36,508 nt of DNA from Nitrospinota bacterium (GTDB lineage Bacteria; Nitrospinota_A; UBA7883; JACRGQ01). Each line of letters opens with the position of its first letter. Position 1 is the first letter of the stretch. A program made the position numbers and the translations under genes. Under the pieces are notes generated by a model. The model did no database searches. It saw only the letters and a program-made list of their open reading frames with translations, and was not told where the DNA came from. The stretch spans positions 1 through 36,508 of the forward strand of contig JACQBU010000040.1 of NCBI GenBank assembly GCA_016194375.1, read 5' to 3'. Below, piece by piece: positions 16,833 to 24,180 of this stretch.

Positions 16833-18088
16833 GCCCGCGCCGCCGTACCGACCACGCCAGAATCGGTCGTTCGTTCGACGACGACGCTTGCCAGCGCCCC
16901 CCTGGGCGGCCTGTCGCCATGGAACTCGACTTCGACGAACGTGTCGCTCTTTCCCCGGCCTAGTCCCCTCGGTCCGTCCGCCTCCACGAGGATTTCGACC
17001 TTCTTCCCGACAAGGGACCGCCTGAAGGCGAGGTTTTTACGGGCGGCGACTTCCTTCAGCGCGTTCGTCCGCTCCTTTTTAACCGAGGAAGGCACGGAGT
17101 CCGTCATGGCCCCGGCCTTGGTTTGCGGCCTCGGCGAATATTGGAAAACTTGCGCGTAGCTTAACGGAAGCGCGTCAAGCAGACGCATGGTTTGTTCAAA
17201 ATCCTCCTCCGTTTCGCCGGGGAACCCGGCCATCACGTCGCACCCAATGGCCAGCCCGGGCATCGCCCGCGCCGCCTTCTCCACGGCCTCGGAGTACTGG
17301 GCGGAACTGTGGGGCCTTTCCATCAGGTTAAGAATCCTGTCGCTTCCGCTTTGCATCGGGACGTGGAGATGTCGGCAGACGGACGGCGTCCGCGCCATCA
17401 GGTTGATTAAATCGTCGGTCACGTCGGTCGGATTGACGGAGCTTAACCGAAACCTCGCCCCGCCGGTCAACGTAAGCAGTCCGATTAGGGACGCGAGGTC
17501 GGTTTTGTCCGGCAAATCCAGGCCGTAGCGGCCGAGGTTTATCCCGGTCAACACTATCTCCCGGGTGCCGTCCCTTATAAGCTCCCCCGCCCTTTTGACG
17601 ACGAACTCCGGCCGGGCCGACCTGCTCCTGCCCCTTACGACGCGCACCACGCAGAACGAGCAGGTCTCGTCGCACCCGTTTTGCAACTTGAGGTATGCGG
17701 CGGAGCGGTTTTCCAACCTGCCCGCCGTCAGCTCGAGGAATTTTTCGGCCCGCCTGACGCCCCCCGTACGGGACGCCGGTTCTTGAACCGGACGCCTTAT
17801 GTCGAATTTTTCCTCGTTGCCAAGCACCAGGCCGACCCCCTTGATGCCCCTCAGGGAATCCGGCGAGAGTTCCGCCAGGCATCCGGCCGCGACTATGAGC
17901 GCGCCCGGGTTCTCCTCGACCGCCCTCCTTACGGCGTGCCTGCTCTTGGCCTCGGACTTTTTCGTGACCGCGCAGGTGTTGACCACGACCATGTCCTCCC
18001 CGGTTTCCCCCAGTCGCTCCAGCATCTCGGCGGACTCGTGGCGGTTGAACCTGCACCCGCAGGTGATTATTTTTTTTTCCGGGACCAT
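16829..18088 (-). CDS. mtaB: tRNA ms2t6A methylthiotransferase MtaB
   Basis: Radical SAM enzyme adding a methylthio group to t6A37 of tRNAs reading ANN codons. From ATG 18088 it has 419 residues. The N-terminal UPF0004 domain carries the first cluster cysteines (Cys12, Cys39 in NTCAV, Cys70 in AAGC). The radical SAM motif is Cys139-x3-Cys143-x2-Cys146 followed by RGRSRS. A TRAM-like C-terminal domain follows. The GCRFNRHES start distinguishes MtaB from MiaB and RimO. An upstream TTG at 18118 is possible, but it lies inside a consensus promoter whose predicted transcription start coincides with ATG 18088. Confidence 0.93.
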   Translation of the reverse strand: MVPEKKIITCGCRFNRHESAEMLERLGETGEDMVVVNTCAVTKKSEAKSRHAVRRAVEENPGALIVAAGCLAELSPDSLRGIKGVGLVLGNEEKFDIRRPVQEPASRTGGVRRAEKFLELTAGRLENRSAAYLKLQNGCDETCSFCVVRVVRGRSRSARPEFVVKRAGELIRDGTREIVLTGINLGRYGLDLPDKTDLASLIGLLTLTGGARFRLSSVNPTDVTDDLINLMARTPSVCRHLHVPMQSGSDRILNLMERPHSSAQYSEAVEKAARAMPGLAIGCDVMAGFPGETEEDFEQTMRLLDALPLSYAQVFQYSPRPQTKAGAMTDSVPSSVKKERTNALKEVAARKNLAFRRSLVGKKVEILVEADGPRGLGRGKSDTFVEVEFHGDRPPRGALASVVVERTTDSGVVGTAARA

Positions 18089-18094
18089 GGAACA

Positions 18095-18123
18095 ATTATC
18101 TTGCGCGGAAGTACCCAAGTCAA
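18095..18123 (-). promoter_or_regulatory. Sigma70-type promoter of the mtaB operon
   Basis: On the minus strand TTGACT (18118-18123), a 17-base spacer and GATAAT (18095-18100). Only six bases separate the -10 box from the mtaB ATG, so the transcript should begin at or next to the start codon, giving a leaderless mRNA. Confidence 0.75.
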
Positions 18124-18131
18124 TTTTGGGG

Positions 18132-18137
18132 TATAAT
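18132..18137 (+). promoter_or_regulatory. -10 box of purF
   Basis: Perfect TATAAT on the plus strand, six bases before GTG 18144 and three before TTG 18141. No good -35 is visible at the usual distance; that area is occupied by the divergent mtaB promoter. No Shine-Dalgarno sequence can fit between, which again suggests a leaderless start. Confidence 0.6.
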
Positions 18138-18143
18138 ATTTTG

Positions 18144-19565
18144 GTGAAGGTCGAGCAGGACTTGGAGCGGAAGTTTAATGACCAATGCGCCGTGTTCGGC
18201 GTTTACGGCCATCCCGAGGCGGCGAACCTGACGTATCTCGGCCTTTATTCGCTCCAACACAGGGGGCAGGAAAGCTCCGGAATAGTGACGTCCGACGGGT
18301 CGTCCCACTTCATCGAGGTCGGGATGGGGCTCGTCCAGGACATCTTCAACCAGGAAAAACTCTCGCACCTCCACGGCGACCTTGCGATAGGCCACAACCG
18401 GTATTCGACGACCGGCGAGTCGCTCCTTAAGAACGCCCAGCCGCTCGCGGTGGACTACTCCCTCGGCTCGCTCGCGATAGCGCACAACGGGAACCTCGTC
18501 AACGCCGTCGAATTAAGAAACAGGCTTGAGGCCGACGGCTCCATTTTCCGCTCCACCATGGACACGGAGGTGATAATCCACCTCATCGCTAGGGCGGAGT
18601 CGAAAAACTTCGTCAGCCGGGTCGTCGAGGCGCTCCTCCAGGTGCGGGGGGCGTACTCGCTCCTTCTGCTCACCGAGCAGGAGATGGTCGCGGTGCGCGA
18701 CCCGCACGGTTTCAGGCCGCTGGCCATGGGGAATTTGGACGGGGCGCACGTCTTCGCCTCCGAAACATGCGCCTTCGACCTCATCGGCGCGAAATACGTG
18801 CGCGACGTGGAGCCGGGGGAGATGGTGGTGGCGTCGCCTCAGGGGATCAAGTCGTACTTCCCGTTCCAGAAAAAAAACAGGGCGCAATGCGTCTTCGAGT
18901 TCATTTATTTCGCCAGGCCGGACAGCACCGTGTTCGGCCAGCCGGTCTACTCGATAAGAAAGCGGATGGGCATGGAGCTCGCCAAGGAACATCCGGTGGA
19001 CGCGGACCTGGTCATAGCCGTGCCGGACTCCGGCGTGCCGGCCGCGCTGGGCTACGCGGAGGAGTCGAGGATAAAGTTCGACATGGGCATGATAAGGAAC
19101 CACTACGTCGGAAGGACGTTCATAGAGCCGTCGCAACAGATTCGCCATTTCGGGGTCAAGATAAAACTCAACCCCGTAAGGGGGCTCATTGAGGGAAAGA
19201 GGGTCGTGGTGGTGGACGACTCCATCGTCCGCGGCACCACCTGCAGAAAGATAATCGAAATGATCCGGCTCGCCGGGGCGAAGGAGGTGCACATGAGGAT
19301 AAGCTCCCCCCCGACCACCAGCCCCTGCTATTACGGAATCGACACCCCCACCAAAGGGGAGCTGATAGCGTCGAGCAAATCCGTGGAAGAGATAAGGAAA
19401 TACCTCGGGTGCGAAACCCTGGCCTATTTGAGCCGTGACAGGATGCTGGACATCTTCGGAAAGAATAGGGACGACTTTTGCACCGCCTGTTTCACCGGCA
19501 ACTACCCGGTCCTAATGCCGGGGATGGACATGCTTCAGCCGAACCTCTTCGAAACCGTAACCTGA
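18144..19565 (+). CDS. purF: Amidophosphoribosyltransferase (first step of purine synthesis)
   Basis: Converts PRPP and glutamine to phosphoribosylamine. From GTG 18144 it is 473 residues with a 14-residue propeptide before the nucleophile Cys15 (QCAVFGVYG), as in PurF enzymes that are processed to expose Cys. The glutaminase domain shows [10 protein letters not shown] and GHNRYSTTG. The PRPP-binding loop is [13 protein letters not shown]. Cysteines in SPCYYGID and [10 protein letters not shown] match the 4Fe-4S type of PurF. Start options are TTG 18141 or GTG 18144; longer starts would run into mtaB. It is transcribed divergently from mtaB and converges with the DUF4124 gene. Confidence 0.96.
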   Translation: MKVEQDLERKFNDQCAVFGVYGHPEAANLTYLGLYSLQHRGQESSGIVTSDGSSHFIEVGMGLVQDIFNQEKLSHLHGDLAIGHNRYSTTGESLLKNAQPLAVDYSLGSLAIAHNGNLVNAVELRNRLEADGSIFRSTMDTEVIIHLIARAESKNFVSRVVEALLQVRGAYSLLLLTEQEMVAVRDPHGFRPLAMGNLDGAHVFASETCAFDLIGAKYVRDVEPGEMVVASPQGIKSYFPFQKKNRAQCVFEFIYFARPDSTVFGQPVYSIRKRMGMELAKEHPVDADLVIAVPDSGVPAALGYAEESRIKFDMGMIRNHYVGRTFIEPSQQIRHFGVKIKLNPVRGLIEGKRVVVVDDSIVRGTTCRKIIEMIRLAGAKEVHMRISSPPTTSPCYYGIDTPTKGELIASSKSVEEIRKYLGCETLAYLSRDRMLDIFGKNRDDFCTACFTGNYPVLMPGMDMLQPNLFETVT

Positions 19566-19605
19566 TTTTCCGCCGCCCAAAGGCCCCTTTTTCAGCGACG
19601 ACGGG

Positions 19606-20205
19606 CTACTTATTCTCCCCCGACTCCGGGGAACCGACCGGAATTGTCTGACCACCCGTTTCGACATAGGTGGTTTGCCATGACAGGCTTGAGCCGAACC
19701 TTCTTATCGAACCGAAATCGACCTCAAAGACCCCGGCTACCTTTGCCGACTCCCCCGGCTCCAGGCGCCCGTTTCCCTTCTCACCGCTGACCTGGAAGGC
19801 TCCCGCGGACTGTTCGGCTCCGTCCGCCTTTACCACGACTATGGCCAGGATTGCGTCGGATACGCTGGAGTCGAGAAAATTCTTCACCTCCCCCTCAAAC
19901 GCGGTTTTCCCCTCCCCCGCGCTCTTGTATTTCAGCTGTGACGTGAACCGAACGCCGTCCTTCCCCTTGTCTTCATTTTTGGGCTTCGTCGAACCTTCCT
20001 CCTCCCCGGCCTCCCTTTCAGGAACGGCCACAAGGGAGGCGGAGGGGCGCAGGGCCACGGGAACGTCCCCGTAATCCTTGGCATACAAGGTCTTGCCGGA
20101 AGCGTCGGTATAACGGTACATCCTCTTGGATTCGGCGTCGGCCGGCCGGGCGATGAAAACAAGGACGGCCGCCCCGATTAATACCGCGGTTTTAATCGTC
20201 TCCAT
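19606..20205 (-). CDS. Periplasmic DUF4124/FxLYD-like protein
   Basis: A 199-residue exported protein. The signal peptide ends near ADA (residue 24). The mature protein opens with a DUF4124-like strand, MYRYTDASGKTLYAKDYGDVP (29-49), then a charged Glu/Lys linker. It ends with an FxLYD-like beta domain (about 100-185): a GEVKNF strand, a central AIVVVKADG strand and LEPGESAKVAG. Function is unknown; both modules are common in envelope proteins. A longer open frame exists upstream, but ATG 20205 gives the only sensible signal peptide. The start lies 7 bases from a TAATAT box with no Shine-Dalgarno sequence. Confidence 0.75.
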   Translation of the reverse strand: METIKTAVLIGAAVLVFIARPADAESKRMYRYTDASGKTLYAKDYGDVPVALRPSASLVAVPEREAGEEEGSTKPKNEDKGKDGVRFTSQLKYKSAGEGKTAFEGEVKNFLDSSVSDAILAIVVVKADGAEQSAGAFQVSGEKGNGRLEPGESAKVAGVFEVDFGSIRRFGSSLSWQTTYVETGGQTIPVGSPESGENK

Positions 20206-20212
20206 GGGGATA

Positions 20213-20218
20213 ATATTA
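20213..20218 (-). promoter_or_regulatory. -10 box close to the DUF4124 gene start
   Basis: TAATAT on the minus strand, seven bases before ATG 20205, with no recognisable ribosome binding site. Overlapping TATTAT is an alternative register. Confidence 0.4.
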
Positions 20219-20266
20219 CACCATTGGCGGTCGAAATACCCGGCCTCACGAGGAACCAATTTCATT

Positions 20267-20275
20267 TGGTATAAT
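20267..20275 (+). promoter_or_regulatory. Extended -10 promoter of rubrerythrin
   Basis: TGG followed by a perfect TATAAT (20270-20275), i.e. an extended -10 element, without a recognisable -35. It leaves a leader of about 67 bases before the rubrerythrin ATG, which has an AAGGAGG Shine-Dalgarno sequence. Confidence 0.6.
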
Positions 20276-20348
20276 CGGTTGCGTCGCCGCGGAATCCTTG
20301 GCGAGGGAGGTCGAAACCAAAACGCTAAATGCTTAAGAAGGAGGTTCG

Positions 20349-20882
20349 ATGAAAAAATGGAAGTGTCAGGTCTGCGGATACATTCACACCGGCGACGCGC
20401 CGCCGGACGTCTGCCCGGTTTGTTATTCGCCGAAGGAGAAGTTCGTCGAGACGAAGTCGGACGAGGGGATGACCCTCCCAGCCTACGTCGACTCCAACAT
20501 AAAGGGGGAGACGTGGGAGGTGACCCACTATATGGCGATGGCGTTGAAGGCACAGACGCTCGGATTGGGGGAGGTGGCGGAGGAGCTATACAGAATAGCC
20601 TCGGAAGAGGCGTACCACGGCGCCAATTTCATCCACCGCGCCGGCAAAATCCCGGCCGTCAAGTCAAAGATTGACACGGCCAGCCAGCTCGCGGACGACC
20701 TGAAAAAGGACATGGAAATGATGCTTGCGGGGGAACTCGGGGCCCACAAGGGGAAGAACCAGGCGGCCTCCCTCGCCCGGGCCGAGGGGCACCACGAACT
20801 GGCCGGCTTTTTCGCCATTGCGGCGGCGGACGAAGCGAGGCATGCGGAGATACTAAAGGGACTTATGAAGAGACATTTTTAG
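20349..20882 (+). CDS. Rubrerythrin with N-terminal rubredoxin domain
   Basis: Non-haem di-iron protein that reduces hydrogen peroxide in anaerobes and microaerophiles. The 177 residues carry a rubredoxin-like iron site at the N terminus (Cys6, Cys9, Cys22, Cys25: CQVCGY...VCPVC), then a ferritin-like four-helix domain. The latter's Glu/His ligands are visible in helices with EEAYHGANF and DEARHAEIL. This 'reverse' domain order differs from classical rubrerythrin, where rubredoxin is C-terminal. It stands alone with its own promoter and two inverted repeats downstream. Confidence 0.95.
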   Translation: MKKWKCQVCGYIHTGDAPPDVCPVCYSPKEKFVETKSDEGMTLPAYVDSNIKGETWEVTHYMAMALKAQTLGLGEVAEELYRIASEEAYHGANFIHRAGKIPAVKSKIDTASQLADDLKKDMEMMLAGELGAHKGKNQAASLARAEGHHELAGFFAIAAADEARHAEILKGLMKRHF

Positions 20883-20909
20883 GCATTTGTCGCAGGGAGT
20901 ATTTCGCGA

Positions 20910-20994
20910 GTTTCGACATAAGTCAGGTCGCCGCAAAGTTTGTCGAAACGAGTTTTATGCGGCCCGCCCGTCGCCGGAATTGTGGCGGGCCGCA
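20910..20994. repeat. Two consecutive inverted repeats after rubrerythrin
   Basis: First: GTTTCGACA (20910-20918) and TGTCGAAAC (20941-20949), a perfect 9-bp inverted repeat with a 22-base spacer. Second: an 11-bp perfect stem from 20958-20968 (TGCGGCCCGCC) to 20984-20994 with a 15-base loop. Neither has a T run, so simple intrinsic termination is doubtful. They could be a repeat element, mRNA-stabilising hairpins or a protein site. Confidence 0.6.
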
Positions 20995-21022
20995 AATCTT
21001 CCAACCCCCTCGGCGGAAAAGT

Positions 21023-21031
21023 TGATATAAT
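21023..21031 (+). promoter_or_regulatory. Extended -10 promoter of tRNA-Gly
   Basis: TGA followed by TATAAT (21026-21031), 14 bases before the mature tRNA 5' end. No clear -35 was found. Confidence 0.55.
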
Positions 21032-21045
21032 CGTGCCTCGCATAC

Positions 21046-21120
21046 GCGGGAGTAACTCAACGGTAGAGTGTCAGCTTCCCAAGCTGGAGGTTGCGGGTTC
21101 GAATCCCGTCTCCCGCTCCA
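21046..21120 (+). tRNA. tRNA-Gly (anticodon CCC)
   Basis: Full cloverleaf of 75 bases with an encoded CCA end. The acceptor stem is GCGGGAG pairing with CTCCCGC. The anticodon stem TCAGC/GCTGG encloses loop TTCCCAA, giving anticodon CCC for GGG codons. The T arm holds GGTTCGAAT. Confidence 0.95.
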
Positions 21121-21260
21121 CAATCAACCGCGCCCGCCCGACAGCCTGTTTAATCATGGAACCAAAACGAAGCGTTCAAACGCGGGCTTTCGCGGGATTT
21201 GACAAAGCCCGGGGGTTGTTTGAAAGTTAATTAAATAATTTTTAACAAGGAGAAATCCCC

Positions 21261-21680
21261 ATGTCGGTCCCAATAAATTGTCCGGCTGTTTTAGTCGCGG
21301 CGTTGGCGTAGGTTGTCCTCGGTTTTATTTGGTACGGGCCTCTTTTTGGCGAAAAATGGGCCGGCATACAGGGGGTGGACCTGTCCGTGAAGCCGTCCGC
21401 CCGATTAATGGCCAGAAATTTGACGATCACCACGGTCGGCTCACTTTTGACGAGTTGGATTTTGGCGCACGCCCTGTCCTTTGCGAACGCGTTTCTTCAC
21501 ACGAGCGGCCCGGCGACGGGAGTGATGGTCGGCTGGTTTAACTGGCTCGGATTTGTCGCCCCCGTCACAATCGGGCCGGTGTTGTGGGAGGGCAAACCCT
21601 GGCTCCTTTGGATTATTACCTCCGGCTATTACCTCGTGTCCCTCGTCATGATGGGAGTAATCCTTGCCCTCTGGGCCTAG
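21261..21680 (+). pseudogene. DUF1761 membrane protein interrupted by an amber codon
   Basis: The frame from ATG 21261 (AAGGAG Shine-Dalgarno upstream) encodes a DUF1761-like protein. It opens with an N-terminal helix PAVLVAALA, then TAG at 21309-21311, and continues in frame as VVLGFIWYGPLFGEKW. That WYGPLFG segment is the family hallmark. The rest has three or four hydrophobic helices (STILAHAL-type, LGFVAPVTIGPVLW, LLWIITSGYYL, VMMGVILALWA). The total is about 139 codons, the usual size. One stop codon in an otherwise intact gene suggests recent inactivation, a sequence error or read-through. TAG is used as a normal stop in several neighbours, including this gene's own end. Re-initiation at GTG 21375 would give 101 residues lacking the signature. 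Confidence 0.75.
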
Positions 21681-21801
21681 AACCGTCCCCTTGCTTGGAC
21701 CACAATCATGGAACGTAAGGGCCGGAATTTGCGGGACTCTATTTAAATTTTTTCATGTGCGGGATTTGGCGGGGGAGCGCGAATCGTAGTACCTTGTAAA
21801 C

Positions 21802-22176
21802 ATGCCGTGCCGGGTGACAAGGGAGGAGTTTACGGCGCTTGCGGAGGCCGCGCTGGCGCGCATCCCGCAAACGTTTAGGAAACGCCTCAAGAACATCTCG
21901 ATCATCGTGGAGGATTATCCGTCGCGCGAGACCGCGCACGGCGTTAACGCGACGCGACGAGACCTGCTGGGCCTCTTCGCCGGCTCCGGATACCCGGCAA
22001 AGAATCTCTCTTTCACGATACCCTCCCTGCCGGACAAGGTTTACCTGTACCAGCGAAACATCGAGCGGTACTGTTCGTCGAAGGAGGAGCTTTCGGAGGA
22101 GATACGCAAAACGCTCATTCACGAAATAGGGCATTACTTCGGCCTTTCGGAGGAGGAACTGCGGCGGTACGAATGA
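21802..22176 (+). CDS. Zinicin-like metallopeptidase family protein
   Basis: A 124-residue cytoplasmic protein of the COG3824/PF06262 zinicin-like family. The zinc-binding motif is His107-Glu108-Ile-Gly-His111 with the following GLSEEEL giving the third ligand region, as in minigluzincin-type folds. The central segment LLGLFAGSGYP and the LPDKVYLYQRNIE strand match the family layout. Substrate and role are unknown. ATG 21802 has no clear Shine-Dalgarno sequence. It stands alone between a broken DUF1761 gene and tRNA-Asn. Confidence 0.87.
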   Translation: MPCRVTREEFTALAEAALARIPQTFRKRLKNISIIVEDYPSRETAHGVNATRRDLLGLFAGSGYPAKNLSFTIPSLPDKVYLYQRNIERYCSSKEELSEEIRKTLIHEIGHYFGLSEEELRRYE

Positions 22177-22296
22177 CCCCGTGCTTTCTTTTGTTCCCCT
22201 TCGCGGGGCCGTCCGGAATGCTCGCAAGAAACATTTCCGCCGGTCGGTGGAAAATCGGCGTTGGGTGACGCATGACGACGGCCGCGGCGCATGCTA

Positions 22297-22325
22297 TTGA
22301 CAGCGGGGGCGAGTGAAAGCATAAT
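22297..22325 (+). promoter_or_regulatory. Near-consensus promoter of tRNA-Asn
   Basis: TTGACA (22297-22302), a 17-base spacer and CATAAT (22320-22325). The predicted transcription start near 22332 is followed at once by a hairpin, then the tRNA. It is the best-matched sigma70 promoter in the window. Confidence 0.85.
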
Positions 22326-22333
22326 TGCATATT

Positions 22334-22357
22334 CCGCCTTAGGACCGATTAAGGCGG
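22334..22357 (+). repeat. Hairpin in the 5' leader of tRNA-Asn
   Basis: Perfect 8-bp stem CCGCCTTA / TAAGGCGG with an 8-base loop, 14 bases before the mature tRNA. It may assist 5' processing or terminate upstream transcription; the following T content is scattered. Confidence 0.6.
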
Positions 22358-22371
22358 GTTTCGTGTTTTGT

Positions 22372-22447
<76 letters not shown>

Positions 22448-22495
22448 AAAATACTTCTGTTGCTCTCCGCAAAATTCTCAGTATTTTCATTCCTT

Positions 22496-22524
22496 TTGAC
22501 CTCGTGGTATCTTGATACTATAGG
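22496..22524 (+). promoter_or_regulatory. Candidate hicBA promoter
   Basis: TTGACC (22496-22501), a 17-base spacer and TATAGG (22519-22524), the latter overlapping the TAGGAG ribosome binding site. A short HicB-bound operator could lie over this region, but none was recognised. Confidence 0.45.
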
Positions 22525-22533
22525 AGAAAAATT

Positions 22534-22734
22534 GTGAAACTACTTATCCATATAGAACAGGACGAGGACGGATATTTTGTCGCGGAAGTGCCCGCCCTGC
22601 CTGGTTGTTTGTCGCAAGGCAAAACAAAGGAAGAGGCCGCCTTAAACATCAAGGAGGCGATTGAAGTCTGGCTTGAATCGATGGAATCCAAGAAAAAATA
22701 CCCCAAGGACGAATTGGTCGAGGTGGTAGTTTGA
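22534..22734 (+). CDS. hicB: HicB family antitoxin
   Basis: Antitoxin of a type II toxin-antitoxin pair, neutralising the HicA RNase. The 66-residue protein is the partial RNase H-like HicB fold: DEDGYFVAEVPALPGCLSQG (12-31), then EEAALNIKEAIEVWLE. It lacks the extra C-terminal DNA-binding helix-turn-helix or ribbon-helix-helix found in longer HicB proteins, so autoregulation would need the fold alone or another factor. It starts at GTG with a TAGGAG ribosome binding site. The gene order is antitoxin first, with hicA beginning on the base after its stop. Confidence 0.93.
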   Translation: MKLLIHIEQDEDGYFVAEVPALPGCLSQGKTKEEAALNIKEAIEVWLESMESKKKYPKDELVEVVV

Positions 22735-22953
22735 ATGGGAGGATTGAGACTTTGCTCCGGCTCCGAGGCCGTCAAGAAATTCTTGAAGGCCGGTTGGTTC
22801 GTTGAGAGACAAAAAGGCTCGCATGTCGTTATGGAAAAATACGGGCATGAACACAACCTCTCGATTCCGCAACATTCGGAATTGGGCCGAGGGCTCCTCC
22901 ACAAGTTAATCAAACAGGCAAATCTCTCGGTCGACGAGTTTAACGACCTATGA
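22735..22953 (+). CDS. hicA: HicA family mRNA interferase toxin
   Basis: A 72-residue double-stranded RNA-binding-like toxin that cleaves mRNA. Motifs are SGSEAVKKFLKAGWFVERQ, then KGSH with the catalytic His30, and ISIPQH-type SIPQHSELGRGLLHKLIKQA. The ATG follows the hicB stop directly, so expression is coupled. The pair sits just after tRNA-Asn, a common landing place for mobile modules, though no flanking duplication was seen. Confidence 0.93.
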   Translation: MGGLRLCSGSEAVKKFLKAGWFVERQKGSHVVMEKYGHEHNLSIPQHSELGRGLLHKLIKQANLSVDEFNDL

Positions 22954-23142
22954 AGAACCAACTTAATTCTTCGCCCCGCACGAATGCCTGACTGTCGTTT
23001 TCCACTGCCCAAAGTCGTTTGGTTTGGGGAGCCATAATATTTCCTTTATGGCCAAATTCCAAGACCCGCCCCTTAATTTGTTATAAAATCACATATTCGG
23101 ACATAGGGGTTGCCAACAATTTTGCCGGCGGAATAATGACGA
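22954..23142. other. Intergenic DNA after hicBA, no gene seen
   Basis: No convincing open frame or RNA signal in this AT-richer stretch. Together with the candidate small RNA it makes up the roughly 400-base gap before the arsC-like gene. Confidence 0.4.
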
Positions 23143-23170
23143 TTGACTTTGGCCGCGCAAGGGGTAAAAT
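23143..23170 (+). promoter_or_regulatory. Strong promoter before the candidate small RNA
   Basis: TTGACT (23143-23148), a 16-base spacer and TAAAAT (23165-23170), each 5 of 6 to the sigma70 consensus. The predicted start, near 23177, falls two bases before the first stem of the structured region that follows. Confidence 0.7.
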
Positions 23171-23176
23171 TTAACT

Positions 23177-23261
23177 AAGCCCAAGGTTCGATGTAGGCGA
23201 CTGCAACGAGCATCGAAAGCGCCCGATGAGTTCATTCCACGTCGGGTTTGTTGGGCCTTTT
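23177..23261 (+). ncRNA. Candidate three-way-junction small RNA
   Basis: About 85 bases fold into a closed three-way junction. P1 is GCCCAA (23179-23184) with TTGGGC (23251-23256). P2 is TTCGATG (23187-23193) with CATCGAA (23211-23217) around a 17-base loop. P3 is CCCGA (23222-23226) with TCGGG (23242-23246), extendable by G-U pairs. Junction strands are only 2-3 bases. A short T4 run follows P1. I recognise no known RNA family. It ends 95 bases before the arsC-like gene, so it could be a stand-alone RNA or part of that gene's leader. Confidence 0.5.
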
Positions 23262-23355
23262 CATTTCCATACGCGGCGCGGACCCCGCCCCGTGGTTTCC
23301 AAGGCGCGGCCTTTTATGAACGGAATGGGTCGGACAAACGGAGGCTGAAAAGGGC

Positions 23356-23781
23356 GTGCCCGTGAAAATCCTTTTTCTGTGCGTGGCAAACTCCGCCAGA
23401 AGCCAGATGGCCGAAGGGCTGGCCCGCGACCTGTTCGGCGGCGAGGCGGAGATAATGAGCGCGGGGAGCCGCCCGACGGCGCTGAACCCGACCGCAGTAA
23501 AGGTGATGGACGAGGCGGGAATAGACATTTCCGGCCAGTCCTCGAAGTCGGTTGATTCCCTATCCGCGTCTTTTCTGGAAAATCTCGACGCGGTGATAAC
23601 CCTTTGCGCCGACGAGGTCTGCCCCGTGCTCCCGACGCCCGTAAAAAAGCTCCACTGGTCGTTTCCGGATCCGGCGGGGGTCAAGGGTTCCGACGAGGAG
23701 GTTTTAGCCGCCTTTCGGCATGTCAGGGACGGCATTCGCAACAGGCTGGTTGAATTCGGCGCGAAACGCGCGCTTCTTTAG
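23356..23781 (+). CDS. arsC: ArsC-type arsenate reductase / low-MW tyrosine phosphatase fold protein
   Basis: A 141-residue protein of the thioredoxin-coupled arsenate reductase family, which shares the low-molecular-weight tyrosine phosphatase fold. The P-loop is Cys9-VANSARS with MAEG following. The further redox cysteines are Cys84 and Cys89 ([11 protein letters not shown]), as in the three-cysteine ArsC mechanism, and the WSFPDPAG segment carries the general-acid Asp. No arsR or arsenite transporter is nearby, so an arsenate role is likely by family but unsupported by context. GTG 23356 or 23362 may start it. It converges with the SAP protein, 5 bp apart. Confidence 0.85.
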   Translation: MPVKILFLCVANSARSQMAEGLARDLFGGEAEIMSAGSRPTALNPTAVKVMDEAGIDISGQSSKSVDSLSASFLENLDAVITLCADEVCPVLPTPVKKLHWSFPDPAGVKGSDEEVLAAFRHVRDGIRNRLVEFGAKRALL

Positions 23782-23786
23782 GAAAA

Positions 23787-23999
23787 CTAGTCCCTTTGAC
23801 ACTCGATTATCCAGCGACATTTTTTTTCTGAACAGATTGAGTCGAGCTTAAAACAGGCGGTTGTTCCCTGCGCGAGCTGTATCGTCCTAATCAGGTCGTC
23901 CTTCCTGTAAAATTTCTCTAGCGACAGGATTCCATGGACCGCCGCGATCTCCCTGATTTCTCCCATCGTCAGCTCCTCTCCCGAGATATTCATCACCAT
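23787..23999 (-). CDS. SAP/Rho-N-like small protein with C-terminal cysteines
   Basis: A 70-residue protein. The N-terminal part MGEIREIAAVHGILSLEKF-type helices followed by KDDLIRTIQLAQG match the SAP/Rho N-terminal mini-domain, usually nucleic-acid binding. The C terminus has ACFKLDSICSEKKCRW...C, a pattern of cysteines typical of a widespread small family with this arrangement. Function is unknown. ATG 23999 is preferred over longer starts because GGAGGG lies just upstream; ATG 23993 is possible. Confidence 0.75.
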   Translation of the reverse strand: MVMNISGEELTMGEIREIAAVHGILSLEKFYRKDDLIRTIQLAQGTTACFKLDSICSEKKCRWIIECQRD

Positions 24000-24180
24000 T
24001 TCACGCCCTCCATCGTAAAATTTTGACACGATTAAAGTCTTATCGGGAAAAAGGAGCGCGAACTTAAATTCGCCTGGCCGATTCCCTGCAAGACACGACC
24101 AATCATATTCTCATCGGGTTATAATATTATTAAAATATGGTTGGCGCAAGGTTAAAAAACGGGGCGGACGAAAAAAACGG
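24000..24180. other. Intergenic region upstream of the SAP gene
   Basis: No gene seen. On the minus strand TTGCGC and TATTAT are spaced by 17 bases around 24114-24142, giving a possible promoter with a leader of roughly 120 bases. That leader holds a small hairpin GCGAA...TTCGC near 24057-24072. Confidence 0.35.

Noticed and set aside
21309-21311. Pyrrolysine or other recoding at the amber codon
   Set aside because: TAG serves as a normal stop for ppx, rubrerythrin, the pilW-like gene and this gene itself, and no recoding signal is visible. Kept only as a remote possibility.
23177-23261. Hammerhead ribozyme in the three-way junction
   Set aside because: GAAA and a GATGAG string occur, but not in the order or positions of the CUGAUGA...GAAA core.
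22448-23355. Integration (att) duplication of the tRNA-Asn 3' end
   Set aside because: No second copy of the T arm/acceptor sequence and no integrase gene were found downstream.
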